Assembly: GCF_025717045.1 (NCBI RefSeq)
Contig: NZ_JAOVZN010000006.1
Span: 522,269 to 586,268 of the forward strand
Direction: 5' to 3'
Origin: Flavobacterium sp. SH_e
Lineage (GTDB): Bacteria > Bacteroidota > Bacteroidia > Flavobacteriales > Flavobacteriaceae
DNA length: 64,000 nucleotides
In this document: one piece after another, positions 13,950-23,423 of the stretch
How the letters are laid out: each line of letters opens with the position of its first letter
How positions within the stretch are numbered: the stretch's first letter is position 1
Program-made: the position numbers and the translations under genes
The notes under the pieces: generated by a model
Databases searched by the model: none
What the model was told of the DNA's origin: nothing
Seen by the model: only the letters and a program-made list of their open reading frames with translations

Positions 13950-16142
13950 TTGAAAAAATTCACTCATTATAGACAAGCAGATAATAAAGATTGCGGGCCA
14001 ACATGTTTAAAAATTATTGCTAAATATTACGGCAAGACAATCAATATTCAGGAGTTGAGAGATTTTAGCGAAACAACTCGTGAAGGAAGTAATTTGCTTT
14101 TTCTGAGTGATGCCGCCGAAAAAATCGGATTTAGGACTTTAGGGGTAAAATTGTCTGTAACAAGAATTGAAGAAGCTCCCTTGCCATGTATTCTTCATTG
14201 GAATAAAGACCATTACGTTGTACTTTATAAAATAAAAAAAGGTAAATATTATGTTTCAGATCCTGCTTTTGGGCTTTTGGAGTACAATAAAGAAGAGTTT
14301 GTAAAATTTTGGATCGGAAATAATGCCGATGACCAGACAAAAGAAGGAATTGCACTTTTAATTGAAGCTACGCCAAAATTCTTTGAGTCTGATTTCGAGA
14401 AAGAAGAAAACTCAGGTTTAGGACTCGGTTTTCTTTCTAAATATTTATTCCAATACAAATCATTTCTTATCCAGCTTTCTATTGGACTTTTGGCAAGCAG
14501 TTTACTCAATTTAATCTTTCCGTTTTTAACACAAAGTATAGTCGATGTAGGGATTCAGAATCAGAATATTCATTTTATCTATCTGATTCTCTTTGCCATG
14601 CTTTTCATCTTTGCAGGAAGAACTGGATTGGAACTGATAAGGAGCTGGATTCTGCTTCATTTATCCACTAGAATCAATATTTCGCTCATATCAGATTTCT
14701 TCATCAAATTAATGAATCTGCCGATTTCCTTTTTTGATGTGAGAATGACAGGAGATATCATGCAGCGAATTAATGATCACCGCCGAATCGAAAAAATTCT
14801 GACTACATCTTCTTTGAATGTGCTTTTCTCTGTGATCAATATGTTTGTAATGGGTGCGGTTTTAGCCTATTTCAATCTCCAGATATTTTTGGTCTTTTTC
14901 GTAGGAAGTATACTTTATTTTGTTTGGATAGTTTTGTTTCTGAAAAGAAGAGAAGCTTTAGATTATAAACGTTTTGCTGAAGTGTCCAACGAACAGAGCA
15001 AAGTGATGGAACTGATAAACGGAATGCAGGAAATAAAACTCCATAATGCCGAAAAGCAAAAACGCTGGGGCTGGGAATATGTTCAGGCAAGACTTTTCAG
15101 GGTTTCAATAAAAGGCTTGGTTTTAGAACAGACACAAACAATAGGCTCTTCGGTAATCAACGAGCTCAAAAATATTTTCATCATTCTGCTTTCGGCAAAA
15201 CTGGTTATTGACGGTTCTATTACACTTGGGATGATGCTGGCAATAAGTGCGATTGTCGGAAGTTTAAACGGTCCTGTTACACAATTAATAGAATTTGTGA
15301 GAGAACTGCAGGACGCCAAAATATCTCTCGCCAGACTGTCTGAAATTCATCAGAAAGATGATGAAGTGCAGCAAGAAATTCATCAGACGAATGAAGTGCC
15401 TCAAAATGTCGATATAGAAATTAAAAGTCTTTCTTTTAGATACTTAGGTTCGGATGTTCCAGTTTTAGATGATTTAAGTCTCATAATTCCAGCCAATAAA
15501 GTTACCGCAATAGTTGGTGTTAGCGGAAGCGGAAAAACAACTTTGATGAAGCTGCTTCTGAAATTTTATGAACCCGAAAAAGGAGAGGTTTTAATAGGAA
15601 ATGCTCAGCTTAAAAATATTTCTCAGAAAGCATGGAGATCCAATATTGGGGCTGTAATGCAGGAAGGTTTTATTTTTAGCGATACAATTGCCAATAATAT
15701 TGCTTTTGGAGTTGACCATATTGATAAAGAGAGATTAATGTATGCTGCAGATGTTGGTAATATTAAAGAATACATCAGTGGACTTCCCTTGGGTTTTAAT
15801 ACCAAAATAGGAGCAGAGGGAATAGGAATGAGCACTGGGCAGAAACAGCGTCTGCTGATTGCAAGAGCAGTTTACAAAAATCCTGAGATTTTATTTTTTG
15901 ATGAAGCCACTTCGGCTTTAGATGCTAATAATGAAAAGGAGATTATGAAGAAACTGGATATCTTTTTTAAAGATAAAACGGTTGTAGTTATTGCACACCG
16001 ATTAAGCACTGTAATGAACGCTGACCAGATTGTTGTTTTAGATAAAGGAAAAATTATCGAAATCGGAAGCCATTCGGCATTAGTGGAACAGAAAGGAAAT
16101 TATTTTGAACTGGTAAGAAATCAGTTGCAATTAGGGAATTAA
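13950..16142 (+). CDS. Peptidase-containing ABC transporter (C39 PCAT)
   Basis: This 730-aa protein joins a C39 protease (residues 1-150; catalytic Cys15 in DCGPTC, His88 in HWNKDHYVVLY, Asp104 in YVSDPA), a six-helix ABC membrane domain (about 165-455) and an ATPase (Walker A GVSGSGKTT near 522; signature MSTGQKQRLL near 626 in place of LSGGQ; FFDEATSALD Walker B). Such proteins cut leaders after a double glycine and export the core. The start is a TTG giving a typical family N-terminus (KKFTHYRQADNKDCGP). It is followed two bases later by the HlyD gene, forming the exporter. Likely substrates are the nine GG-type peptides nearby. Confidence 0.93.
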   Translation: MKKFTHYRQADNKDCGPTCLKIIAKYYGKTINIQELRDFSETTREGSNLLFLSDAAEKIGFRTLGVKLSVTRIEEAPLPCILHWNKDHYVVLYKIKKGKYYVSDPAFGLLEYNKEEFVKFWIGNNADDQTKEGIALLIEATPKFFESDFEKEENSGLGLGFLSKYLFQYKSFLIQLSIGLLASSLLNLIFPFLTQSIVDVGIQNQNIHFIYLILFAMLFIFAGRTGLELIRSWILLHLSTRINISLISDFFIKLMNLPISFFDVRMTGDIMQRINDHRRIEKILTTSSLNVLFSVINMFVMGAVLAYFNLQIFLVFFVGSILYFVWIVLFLKRREALDYKRFAEVSNEQSKVMELINGMQEIKLHNAEKQKRWGWEYVQARLFRVSIKGLVLEQTQTIGSSVINELKNIFIILLSAKLVIDGSITLGMMLAISAIVGSLNGPVTQLIEFVRELQDAKISLARLSEIHQKDDEVQQEIHQTNEVPQNVDIEIKSLSFRYLGSDVPVLDDLSLIIPANKVTAIVGVSGSGKTTLMKLLLKFYEPEKGEVLIGNAQLKNISQKAWRSNIGAVMQEGFIFSDTIANNIAFGVDHIDKERLMYAADVGNIKEYISGLPLGFNTKIGAEGIGMSTGQKQRLLIARAVYKNPEILFFDEATSALDANNEKEIMKKLDIFFKDKTVVVIAHRLSTVMNADQIVVLDKGKIIEIGSHSALVEQKGNYFELVRNQLQLGN

Positions 16143-16144
16143 TT

Positions 16145-17434
16145 ATGACAGAAGATTCATTTGAATTAAGAAGCGAAGAGGTTCAGGATATCCTAACCAA
16201 AGTACCGCATTGGATGATACGATGGGGAACTGTTTTGATATTTGCTATTATCATAATGCTGTTTTTTGTTTCTTGGTTTGTAAAATATCCCGACGTTGTA
16301 AGTACTGAAATTGTTATTACAACTAATATTCCGCCAGAGAAAATAGTAGCGAAATCTTCGGGACGTATCGAAGCGATTTTAGTAAAAGATAAAACACAGA
16401 TTGCTAAAAATAGCACACTGGCAATTATTGAAAATACGGCTAATTACAAAGATGTTTTTCTGCTGAAAAAGATTGTGGATGCTTATGATATTAATAATCC
16501 TGAAAAAGCTTTTCCTTTTGCATCATTAAAGAATACGCAGTTGGGCGAAATTGAAAGCGCTTTTGCGGTTTTTCAGAAAGATTATCAGGCACAACAGCTG
16601 AACGAAAATCTTCATCCTTTTGAAATTGAAAGTAGGGCGCAAAGTTCAGAGAAAATTCAGATAAAGGAAAGATTGGATATTCTGCAACAGCAAAAATTGC
16701 TGAACGAAAGCGAATTAGAGCTTCAGAAAAACGAAATTGCCCGTTTTGAAGTGTTATTTAACAAAGGGATTATTTCTGCGCAAGAAATGGAAGCTAAAAA
16801 GCTTGGCTATCTTCAGGCACAAAAGAGCTATAGAAGCCTGCTTTCGTCGATTTCTCAATTAAGGTCCTCTTTGATTGATAATACAAAATCGAGCCAGAAT
16901 TCACAGATAAATAGCACAAAAGAAGAAGTTAACTTAGGGCGTAATGTGGCACAATCCTTTTATCAGCTGAAAAAAGTGATAAAAGACTGGGAGCTGGCCT
17001 ATACGCTTAAATCTTCTGTAAGTGGTGTGGTTACTTTTCTTCAGGTTTGGAATGAAAATCAGACCATTAATGTAGGCGATAATGTTTTTTCTATAATTCC
17101 AGATGCTAAAAATACTTTTATTGGAAAAGTAAAAGCTCCGGCTTTAAATTCAGGAAAGATAAAAGTGGGGCAGCGGGTCAATATTCGTTTAGCAAATTAT
17201 CCTGACAGGGAATTTGGCGTTTTAAAAGGTGAAATCAAAAATATTTCATTAGTGCCAGATAAAGATGGAAACTTACTTCTCGACGTTGCGCTTCCTAACG
17301 GACTGAAAACCTCTTATAACAAACAGATTAACTTTCAACAGGAAATGAAAGGAAGTGCAGAAATTGTAACCGAAGATCTGCGTTTAATCGAAAGAATTCT
17401 CTATCAGTTTAAAAATATTTTTGAACAAGTTTAA
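16145..17434 (+). CDS. HlyD-family membrane fusion protein
   Basis: This 429-aa protein has one membrane anchor (about residues 24-46), a lipoyl-like segment (KIVAKSSGRIEAILVKDKTQI), a long coiled-coil hairpin (about 130-270) and a second lipoyl half plus beta-barrel region (TLKSSVSGVVTFLQVW; about 285-400). It would link the C39 ABC transporter to an outer-membrane channel; no TolC-like gene is present in the locus, so a channel encoded elsewhere must be used. The gene starts two bases after the transporter's stop, in the same operon. Confidence 0.9.
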   Translation: MTEDSFELRSEEVQDILTKVPHWMIRWGTVLIFAIIIMLFFVSWFVKYPDVVSTEIVITTNIPPEKIVAKSSGRIEAILVKDKTQIAKNSTLAIIENTANYKDVFLLKKIVDAYDINNPEKAFPFASLKNTQLGEIESAFAVFQKDYQAQQLNENLHPFEIESRAQSSEKIQIKERLDILQQQKLLNESELELQKNEIARFEVLFNKGIISAQEMEAKKLGYLQAQKSYRSLLSSISQLRSSLIDNTKSSQNSQINSTKEEVNLGRNVAQSFYQLKKVIKDWELAYTLKSSVSGVVTFLQVWNENQTINVGDNVFSIIPDAKNTFIGKVKAPALNSGKIKVGQRVNIRLANYPDREFGVLKGEIKNISLVPDKDGNLLLDVALPNGLKTSYNKQINFQQEMKGSAEIVTEDLRLIERILYQFKNIFEQV

Positions 17435-17464
17435 TCTATTATTTAACCTAACCATAAATCTTAA

Positions 17465-19111
17465 ATGAAAAAAACACTACTTATTGCTTTACTATTTTTA
17501 TTTCAATTCTCTTTTTCCAAACCAATAACAGAAACTCAAAAACTGGCAGCAACTTGTAAAGTTTGGGGATTTTTAAAATATTATCATCCAAATGTTGCAG
17601 ATGGCAGTAAAAACTGGGATGAACAGCTATTTCAAATTTTACCAAAAGTTGAGGAAGCAAAGACTTCTGAAGCATTTTCTCTAGTAATAGAAAATTGGAT
17701 TCTTTCTTTAGGTGAAATTAAAAAAGCAGAAGTGGTAAAGTCAAAAAAAGAATATTTTGATAAAAATTTCGATTTGTCGTGGCTTAATAAAAATGAATTG
17801 TTTTCGAAATCTCTTTCCAAAAAATTAAAGTTTATTGAGGAAAACAGAATTAAGGGTAAACAATACTATGTCAATTTTGAACTTCATACTGGAGATGTGC
17901 CTCTTAAGTTTAATAACGAGGTAAAATATGCGGATTTTAAATGGACAGATAAAAACTTACGTATTTTAACTCTTTGCAGATATTGGAATTACATCGAATA
18001 TTTCTTTCCATATAAATATCAAATGGATGAAAATTGGGATAAAGTACTAGATGAAATGTTGCCAAGATTTTATGCCCCAGAATCGGAAAAAGACTTTAAT
18101 TTGGCGATGCGCGAGATTTCGGTAAAGCTAAATGATACTCACGCAGCGACTAGTATGGCTCAATTGTTTGACTATTTTGGTGATAAATTTATTCCTGTAG
18201 ATGTTAATATCATTGATGAAAAAGCAATTGTTGTTGCATTGAAAAATGATTCTCTGGCAAAAGTTAGTGATATTAAAATTGGAGATGTAATTACAAAAGT
18301 AGAAGGGAAGACTATTGCAGAAATTTTGAAAGAAAACCGAAAATATGTAGAAGGATCTAACGAACCATCTGTTTTAAAGAATGCATATTGGGCAATTTTT
18401 AACGGAAAAACACCTTCATTTGAAATCGAGTTTATTCGAGATGGAAAAACTGCAGTAAAGTCTATTAATAGATATGTGTATGAAGATTTAAAAATTCAGT
18501 TTCCAAATAAAGAAAAATGGAAAATTTTAGAGGGTAATATTGGTTACGTTGATTTTGATGAACTTGATCCAGCAGATGTTCCATCTTTAATTTCGGCATT
18601 AAACAATACAAATGCAATAATTTTTGACAATAGAAATCGACCACACGAGGTTATGTATCCAATTGTAGATTGGCTTAATCCTGAAGAGAAAGAATTTGCT
18701 AGATTTCTTGATCCAGATGTAAATTATCCTGGACGTTATTGTTGGAGAGAAGGAATTCAGAAGTGCGGAAAAAGTAATCCGGATCATTACAAAGGAAAAG
18801 TAATTGTTATAACAAATGAAAAAGCTGTAAGTCATGCTGAGTTTACTGTAATGAGTTTGCAAACAGTTCCTAATTGTGTAGTTATCGGAAGTCAAACTGG
18901 CGGAGCTGATGGCGCAAATTACAGATTTCAAATCATCAAAGGATTTGGTTCGTCATTTACTTGTTATGGTGTTTTTTATCCAAATAAAAAAGAAACTCAA
19001 CGAATCGGAATTGTTCCTAATATTGAAGTGAAACCAACGATTTTAGGAATTCAGCAAGGAAGAGATGAGGTTTTGGAAAGAGCTGTTCTTTTTGCTAAAA
19101 AAGGGAAATAA
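17465..19111 (+). CDS. S41 family peptidase, secreted
   Basis: This 548-aa protein has a signal peptide (cleaved near residue 18), a repeated helical W/Y-rich element (VWGFLKYYHPN near 33-43 and CRYWNYIEYFFPYKY near 173-187), a PDZ-like region (about 240-290) and a C-terminal S41 protease core with the nucleophile-type motif AVSHAEFTVMSLQ and GSQTGGADG. It lies 30 bases after the HlyD gene, so probably in the same operon. S41 proteases of this layout are often seen beside Bacteroidota peptide exporters; trimming or turnover of exported peptides is a reasonable inference. Confidence 0.85.
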   Translation: MKKTLLIALLFLFQFSFSKPITETQKLAATCKVWGFLKYYHPNVADGSKNWDEQLFQILPKVEEAKTSEAFSLVIENWILSLGEIKKAEVVKSKKEYFDKNFDLSWLNKNELFSKSLSKKLKFIEENRIKGKQYYVNFELHTGDVPLKFNNEVKYADFKWTDKNLRILTLCRYWNYIEYFFPYKYQMDENWDKVLDEMLPRFYAPESEKDFNLAMREISVKLNDTHAATSMAQLFDYFGDKFIPVDVNIIDEKAIVVALKNDSLAKVSDIKIGDVITKVEGKTIAEILKENRKYVEGSNEPSVLKNAYWAIFNGKTPSFEIEFIRDGKTAVKSINRYVYEDLKIQFPNKEKWKILEGNIGYVDFDELDPADVPSLISALNNTNAIIFDNRNRPHEVMYPIVDWLNPEEKEFARFLDPDVNYPGRYCWREGIQKCGKSNPDHYKGKVIVITNEKAVSHAEFTVMSLQTVPNCVVIGSQTGGADGANYRFQIIKGFGSSFTCYGVFYPNKKETQRIGIVPNIEVKPTILGIQQGRDEVLERAVLFAKKGK

Positions 19112-19129
19112 AAAAGTCTAAATAAGAGT

Positions 19130-19158
19130 CTTTGTCAAAGTTTAAAGCTTTGACAAAG
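19130..19158. terminator. Hairpin between convergent genes
   Basis: CTTTGTCAAAG (19130-19140) pairs perfectly with CTTTGACAAAG (19148-19158). It lies between the stops of the S41 peptidase and trmN6-like genes and probably ends transcription from both directions, though the T runs are short. Confidence 0.55.
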
Positions 19159-19164
19159 ATGTCT

Positions 19165-19878
19165 TTACATCTTCAAATAAAAATCTTTAGTCAATTCAAT
19201 ATATTCAGGAGTATAGACGTGTCTGTGGATTTCGATAATAAGTTCATCGATTTCAATTTCAGGAACTTCATTTCGGCTAAAAGCCAATAAACTGCGTTTA
19301 ATTTCTGATTTTGGAGTTCCTTTTACATGAGTAATCTTTAATGGGAACAATTCTGCTTCTTTTGCTAAAGCAATGAATTTTTCTTCTTCTTTATAAGGAA
19401 TAATTAAGGCAAATATTCCGTTTTCTGAAAGTAATAAATCGGCGGCTTCGACTAATTCTTCAAAAGGCATTGCATCTTGAAAACGAGCTAAATCACGTTG
19501 TTCGTTTTCTGTTTTATAATCTTCAGCATAAAAAGGCGGATTCGAAACAATTAAGTCATATTCATCTTCTGGTTCATCAATAAATTCATCTAAACCAGCA
19601 TGAAAACAAAATAATCGGTCGCCCCAAGGAGAAGCTTCAAAATTTTCTACAGCTTGCTCGTGCGCCTCTTCATCAATTTCAAGTGCATCAATTTGTTCAG
19701 CGCTGCATCTTTGTGCCAACATTAAAGCAATAATTCCAGTTCCAGCACCAATATCTAAAACACTAAAAGGGTTATGATGAACAGGAGCCCAAGAACCTAA
19801 TAAAACACCATCGGTACCAACTTTCATAGCTGTTTTATCTTGTTTTATAGAAAATTGTTTGAAACTGAATGTTGACAT
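19165..19878 (-). CDS. trmN6: tRNA1(Val) adenine-N6 methyltransferase
   Basis: This 237-aa AdoMet-dependent methyltransferase has the AdoMet-binding motif VLDIGAGTGIIALMLAQ near residue 40 and the amino-methylase motif SNPPFYAED near residue 110. The N-terminal FKQFSIKQDKTAMKVGTDGVLLGSW is typical of TrmN6 (YfiC), which makes m6A at position 37 of tRNA-Val. It is 71 bases downstream of rimM on the same strand, in a group of translation-related genes. Confidence 0.85.
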   Translation of the reverse strand: MSTFSFKQFSIKQDKTAMKVGTDGVLLGSWAPVHHNPFSVLDIGAGTGIIALMLAQRCSAEQIDALEIDEEAHEQAVENFEASPWGDRLFCFHAGLDEFIDEPEDEYDLIVSNPPFYAEDYKTENEQRDLARFQDAMPFEELVEAADLLLSENGIFALIIPYKEEEKFIALAKEAELFPLKITHVKGTPKSEIKRSLLAFSRNEVPEIEIDELIIEIHRHVYTPEYIELTKDFYLKM

Positions 19879-19949
19879 TTCTAAAAATTAAAAAATAAAA
19901 ATTTACGGAAAGTAATGACTGAAGACTGTGACTTAGACTGATTACTAAA

Positions 19950-20474
19950 TTATAGATACATCTCAATAAGACCTTCAGGAAGATCCATGATTACTTTTTT
20001 GTTTTCGCGATCGATTTTTACAAGAAACTGATCAATCATTGGAACTAAGATTTCAACTTCACCATTTAAAACTTCAAAAAGAGGCTGTGCAGTTGAATCA
20101 TTAATAGAAGTTATTTTTCCGAAAACACCTAAACGTTTGTCTTCAATTTCAAAACCAATAACTTCATGGAAGTAGAATTTGTTACCAGTAAGTTTAGGTA
20201 ACATAGTTAAAGGAAGATAAATAGGACTACCAACAAGAGCATCTGCATCTTCTTCGGTATTTACATCTTCAAAACGTACTCTTAAAAAGTCGTTTTTGTG
20301 CAATGAACTTGTTTCAATAAAAAAAGGAACCAAGTGTTTGTTGTTTTCAACAAACACTGATTCCAGATTTTCGTATAACTCAGGCTCATCTGTGTCTAAA
20401 TAGACCAAGACTTCACCTTTGAAACTAAATTTTTTAGCGATTTTACCTAAATAAAAACAATCTTCTTTACGCAT
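19950..20474 (-). CDS. rimM: 16S rRNA processing protein RimM
   Basis: This 174-aa protein has the RimM N-terminal barrel (YLGKIAKKFSFKGEVLVYLDTD) and the C-terminal PRC-like barrel (FYFHEVIGFEIEDKRLGVFGKI...NGEVEILVPMIDQFLVKID). RimM binds S19 and matures the 30S head and the 3' end of 16S rRNA. It follows rpsP by 15 bases, the conserved rpsP-rimM order, although trmD is not next to it here. Confidence 0.93.
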   Translation of the reverse strand: MRKEDCFYLGKIAKKFSFKGEVLVYLDTDEPELYENLESVFVENNKHLVPFFIETSSLHKNDFLRVRFEDVNTEEDADALVGSPIYLPLTMLPKLTGNKFYFHEVIGFEIEDKRLGVFGKITSINDSTAQPLFEVLNGEVEILVPMIDQFLVKIDRENKKVIMDLPEGLIEMYL

Positions 20475-20489
20475 TATCGCTAAGTAAAA

Positions 20490-21047
20490 TTATGCCTCAG
20501 TTGTTTCGTTATTCTCTTCAGCAGCAGGAGCTTCTTCAGTTGCTTCAGCAACTTCTTCAGCAGCCTCTTTTGTAGCAGCGGCAGCAGCTTCAGCTTGTGC
20601 AGCAGCAGCATCAGCAACACGTTTAGCGTTAACTTCTTGCTCAGCTTTTAAAGCTTTTGCTTTAGCATCAGCTTTTGCTTTAGATAAACCATCTTTTTTA
20701 GCATCAACTTTTCCAGCTTTTGCTTCTAACCAAGCAGTTAATTTTGCATCTGCTTGCTCTTGAGTTAAAGCTCCTTTACGAACTCCTCCGTCAAGGTGGT
20801 GTTTCAATAAAGCACCTTTGTAAGAAAGGATAGCTCTTGCAGTATCAGTTGGTTGAGCACCATTGTGTAACCATTTAACTGCGCTGTCAAGGTTTAAATC
20901 AACAGTTGCTGGGTTAGTGTTTGGATTGTAAGTACCGATTTTCTCTAAGTATCTACCATCTCTTTTTGAGCGTGCATCTGCAGCTACTACCCAGTAAAAA
21001 GGTTTTCCTTTTTTACCGTGTCTTTGTAATCTAATTTTTACTGACAT
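20490..21047 (-). CDS. rpsP: 30S ribosomal protein S16
   Basis: This 185-aa protein opens with the canonical S16 sequence (MSVKIRLQRHGKKGKPFYWVV...RDGRYLEKIGTYNP) covering about 80 residues. It then carries a 100-residue Lys/Ala then Ala/Glu-rich tail that would be helical and extended; long tails of this kind are common in Bacteroidota S16. It heads a minus-strand operon with rimM. Confidence 0.96.
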   Translation of the reverse strand: MSVKIRLQRHGKKGKPFYWVVAADARSKRDGRYLEKIGTYNPNTNPATVDLNLDSAVKWLHNGAQPTDTARAILSYKGALLKHHLDGGVRKGALTQEQADAKLTAWLEAKAGKVDAKKDGLSKAKADAKAKALKAEQEVNAKRVADAAAAQAEAAAAATKEAAEEVAEATEEAPAAEENNETTEA

Positions 21048-21097
21048 AATCTTATTGATTAAATTTTGAGGTACTCGACCTCCGTTAATTAAGGGCG

Positions 21098-21105
21098 CAA
21101 AGATA
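21098..21105 (-). promoter_or_regulatory. -7 box of the rpsP operon
   Basis: On the minus strand this reads TATCTTTG, a perfect TAnnTTTG, 51 bases before the rpsP start. No clear -33 TTG lies at the right spacing. Confidence 0.5.
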
Positions 21106-21210
21106 TAATTTTTTTATGAAAAACACGTTTTAAAAAAGATTAAATATATTTGGATTGTTTTTTTAGCATTTTTTTGACTTTTTAATTTAAGTATTTAGCT
21201 CTTAATGCGA

Positions 21211-21218
21211 TACTTTTG
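21211..21218 (+). promoter_or_regulatory. -7 box of the DUF6252-like lipoprotein gene
   Basis: TACTTTTG matches TAnnTTTG perfectly and lies 21 bases before the ATG at 21239, giving a very short leader. No convincing -33 element is seen. Confidence 0.45.
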
Positions 21219-21238
21219 CACCAAATTCATTTTAAAAT

Positions 21239-21727
21239 ATGAAAAAATACTTTTACTTTTTATCACTTTTACTTTTAGTTGCATCTTGTACAGAGGATGT
21301 TAGATTTAATAATCCAGCTTTTCAAACCTTAAAAGATAATATTTTTTGGAGGGCTCGAGCTTATAATTCTGGAATACAGACAAATGGTTTTTTTGTCGTT
21401 GAAGGTTCTTTAGGATATGAACAAATAAGTTTTCAGATTCCTGAGCCAGCTGTGAAAACCTATATATTAGGCGATAATGATGTTACAAAAGCCACTTATA
21501 AAAATACTTATAAAGGACAAGAAGAAGAATTTAGTACAGGAACAGATAAAGGAAACGGGGAAATTGTTGTTACAGAATACAATACAACTGATAATACTAT
21601 TTCAGGAACGTTTAAATTTACAGCTGTTAATGTTGATTCTGAGGCCGAAAAGCAAACATTGCATTTTACAGAAGGTGTTTTCTATAAAATCCCAGTAACA
21701 CCGGGAAATAATTTTACTATTGATTAG
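21239..21727 (+). CDS. Lipoprotein, DUF6252-like
   Basis: This 162-aa protein has a lipoprotein signal (LLLLVASC, Cys17) and a beta-rich body with NIFWRARAYNSG near the start of the mature part, resembling DUF6252 proteins of Flavobacteria. The function is unknown. It should be a small surface or periplasmic lipoprotein. It has its own promoter-like box and no obvious operon partners. Confidence 0.65.
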   Translation: MKKYFYFLSLLLLVASCTEDVRFNNPAFQTLKDNIFWRARAYNSGIQTNGFFVVEGSLGYEQISFQIPEPAVKTYILGDNDVTKATYKNTYKGQEEEFSTGTDKGNGEIVVTEYNTTDNTISGTFKFTAVNVDSEAEKQTLHFTEGVFYKIPVTPGNNFTID

Positions 21728-21842
21728 GATCTTTGTCTTAAATATGTCTTTGCCAAATCCAAATAAAAACTTAAATAAATTAATATTATAGTAGTTTAGA
21801 GATAAATAAGGTTACATTTGTTCCTATTATAAAAAATAATTT

Positions 21843-22193
21843 ATGAATATTTTCGTGGGAAGCCTTCCATTCAGTATTGAGGAAGCAGATTTAAGAGAGT
21901 CTTTTGAGGCTTATGGAACAGTTGACTCTGTTAAGATTATTACTGATAAATTTACAGGAAGAAGTAAAGGATTTGGTTTTGTTGAAATGCCAAATGATGC
22001 AGAGGCTCAAAAAGCAATTGATGAATTAAACGGAGCTGTTGTTTCGGGACGTACAATTGTTGTAAATAAATCTGAACCAAAACCAGAAGGCGAAAGAAGA
22101 AGCTTTAACAACAACAACCGCGGAGGAAACAATCGCGGAGGTTTTGGAAACAACCGTGGCGGAGGAGATCGCGGAAACAGAAGAGAATATTAG
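21843..22193 (+). CDS. RRM-type RNA-binding protein
   Basis: This 116-aa protein has one RNA recognition motif with RNP2 NIFVGSLP (residues 2-9) and RNP1 RSKGFGFVEM (about 40-49), followed by a Gly/Arg/Asn-rich tail (from about residue 85). Such small RRM proteins bind single-stranded RNA and are often cold-induced in bacteria. It is followed by a strong terminator and looks monocistronic. Confidence 0.92.
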   Translation: MNIFVGSLPFSIEEADLRESFEAYGTVDSVKIITDKFTGRSKGFGFVEMPNDAEAQKAIDELNGAVVSGRTIVVNKSEPKPEGERRSFNNNNRGGNNRGGFGNNRGGGDRGNRREY

Positions 22194-22212
22194 TATTTTT
22201 TTTCTAAAATAT

Positions 22213-22245
22213 AAAAGGGATCAACGAAAGTTGATCCCTTTTTTT
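22213..22245 (+). terminator. Terminator of the RRM gene
   Basis: A 13-bp perfect stem AAAAGGGATCAAC/GTTGATCCCTTTT with a GAAA tetraloop (22226-22229) followed by a T run. Confidence 0.92.
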
Positions 22246-22274
22246 GTTTGTAAAATCTTGTTTCAGGTTTTTAT

Positions 22275-22325
22275 TTGTTTCAAGTTTCAAGTTGCGGATA
22301 ACTTGAAACTTGAAGCATGAAACAA
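22275..22325. repeat. TTTCAAG-type palindromic repeat
   Basis: GTTTCAAGTTTCAAGTT (22277-22293) pairs with AACTTGAAACTTGAA beginning at 22300, with further GTTTC/GAAAC pairing at the ends. The same heptamer-based element recurs at 61815-61884. It lies between the RRM gene and the convergent leuB. Confidence 0.65.
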
Positions 22326-22334
22326 AATAAACTA

Positions 22335-23390
22335 TTATACATTCGCAGCTAACCAGTCGCCCACTTCTTTGGTACCGTATGCTTTGCCTCCATTTGCTAA
22401 ATCTTCAGTAACTACTCCTGCTTCTAAAGCTTTATTTACAGCATCTCTCATTGCTTTTCCTTCTTCCATTAATCCGAAGTTTTCGAACATCATAGCAGCA
22501 GATAAAACTGTTGCCATTGGGTTTGCAATGTTTAATCCTGTAGCTTGTGGATATGAACCGTGAATAGGTTCGAATAAAGATACTTCAGCTCCCATAGACG
22601 CAGAAGGCATTAATCCCATTGAGCCAGAAATTACAGAAGCTTCATCTGTTAAGATATCTCCAAATAAGTTTTCAGTAATTAATACATCATAAGAGTTTGG
22701 CCATTGAACCAAACGCATTGCAACAGCGTCAACAAATTCGTAGCTCACTTCAACCTCTGGATAGTCTTTTTCCATTGCTTGAACTGTTTCTCTCCACAAA
22801 CGTGAAGTTTCCAAAACGTTTGCTTTATCAACACAGCATAATTTTTTAGAACGCGTCATTGCTAATTCGAAACCTTTTTTAGCTAAACGCTGAACTTCTG
22901 CTCTTGTATAAACGCAGTTGTCGTAAGCAGTATCTCCGTTATCCTTTCTTCCTTTTTCACCAAAGTAAATTCCGCCAGTTAATTCTCTTAAGAAAACTAA
23001 ATCTGTTCCTTCGATTCTTTCTCTTTTTAAAGGAGATTTATCTAATAATGATGGGAATGTAAAAGTTGGTCTTACGTTTGCAAACAGACCTAATGCTTTA
23101 CGCATTTTTAATAAACCTTGCTCTGGTCTTACAGGTGCAGAAGGATCGTTATCATATTTAGGGTGTCCAATCGCTCCAAAAAGAACGGCATCAGCATTTT
23201 TACAAATTTCGTGTGTTGCATCTGGGTAAGGTTCGCCTACTGCGTCAATTGCAGCAGCACCTGTCAAAGCTGGTTTCCAAGTAATTTCATGTCCAAATTT
23301 TTGTGCAATAGCATCTGATACTTTTACTGCTTGCTCAATTACTTCTGGTCCGATTCCGTCTCCCGCTAAAAGGGCTATGTTTAATTTCAT
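22335..23390 (-). CDS. leuB: 3-isopropylmalate dehydrogenase
   Basis: This 351-aa enzyme oxidises and decarboxylates (2R,3S)-3-isopropylmalate with NAD in leucine biosynthesis. The N-terminal [26 protein letters not shown] and [17 protein letters not shown] segments, with GSAPDIAG-like position occupied by [12 protein letters not shown], are characteristic. I use the ATG at 23388-23390; a longer in-frame upstream extension runs through a hairpin repeat and is not credible. It is the last gene of the leuC-leuD-leuA-like-leuB operon. Confidence 0.93.
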   Translation of the reverse strand: MKLNIALLAGDGIGPEVIEQAVKVSDAIAQKFGHEITWKPALTGAAAIDAVGEPYPDATHEICKNADAVLFGAIGHPKYDNDPSAPVRPEQGLLKMRKALGLFANVRPTFTFPSLLDKSPLKRERIEGTDLVFLRELTGGIYFGEKGRKDNGDTAYDNCVYTRAEVQRLAKKGFELAMTRSKKLCCVDKANVLETSRLWRETVQAMEKDYPEVEVSYEFVDAVAMRLVQWPNSYDVLITENLFGDILTDEASVISGSMGLMPSASMGAEVSLFEPIHGSYPQATGLNIANPMATVLSAAMMFENFGLMEEGKAMRDAVNKALEAGVVTEDLANGGKAYGTKEVGDWLAANV

Positions 23391-23423
23391 TCTATATGTG
23401 TTATTAAGGTTCAAAGGTTCAGA

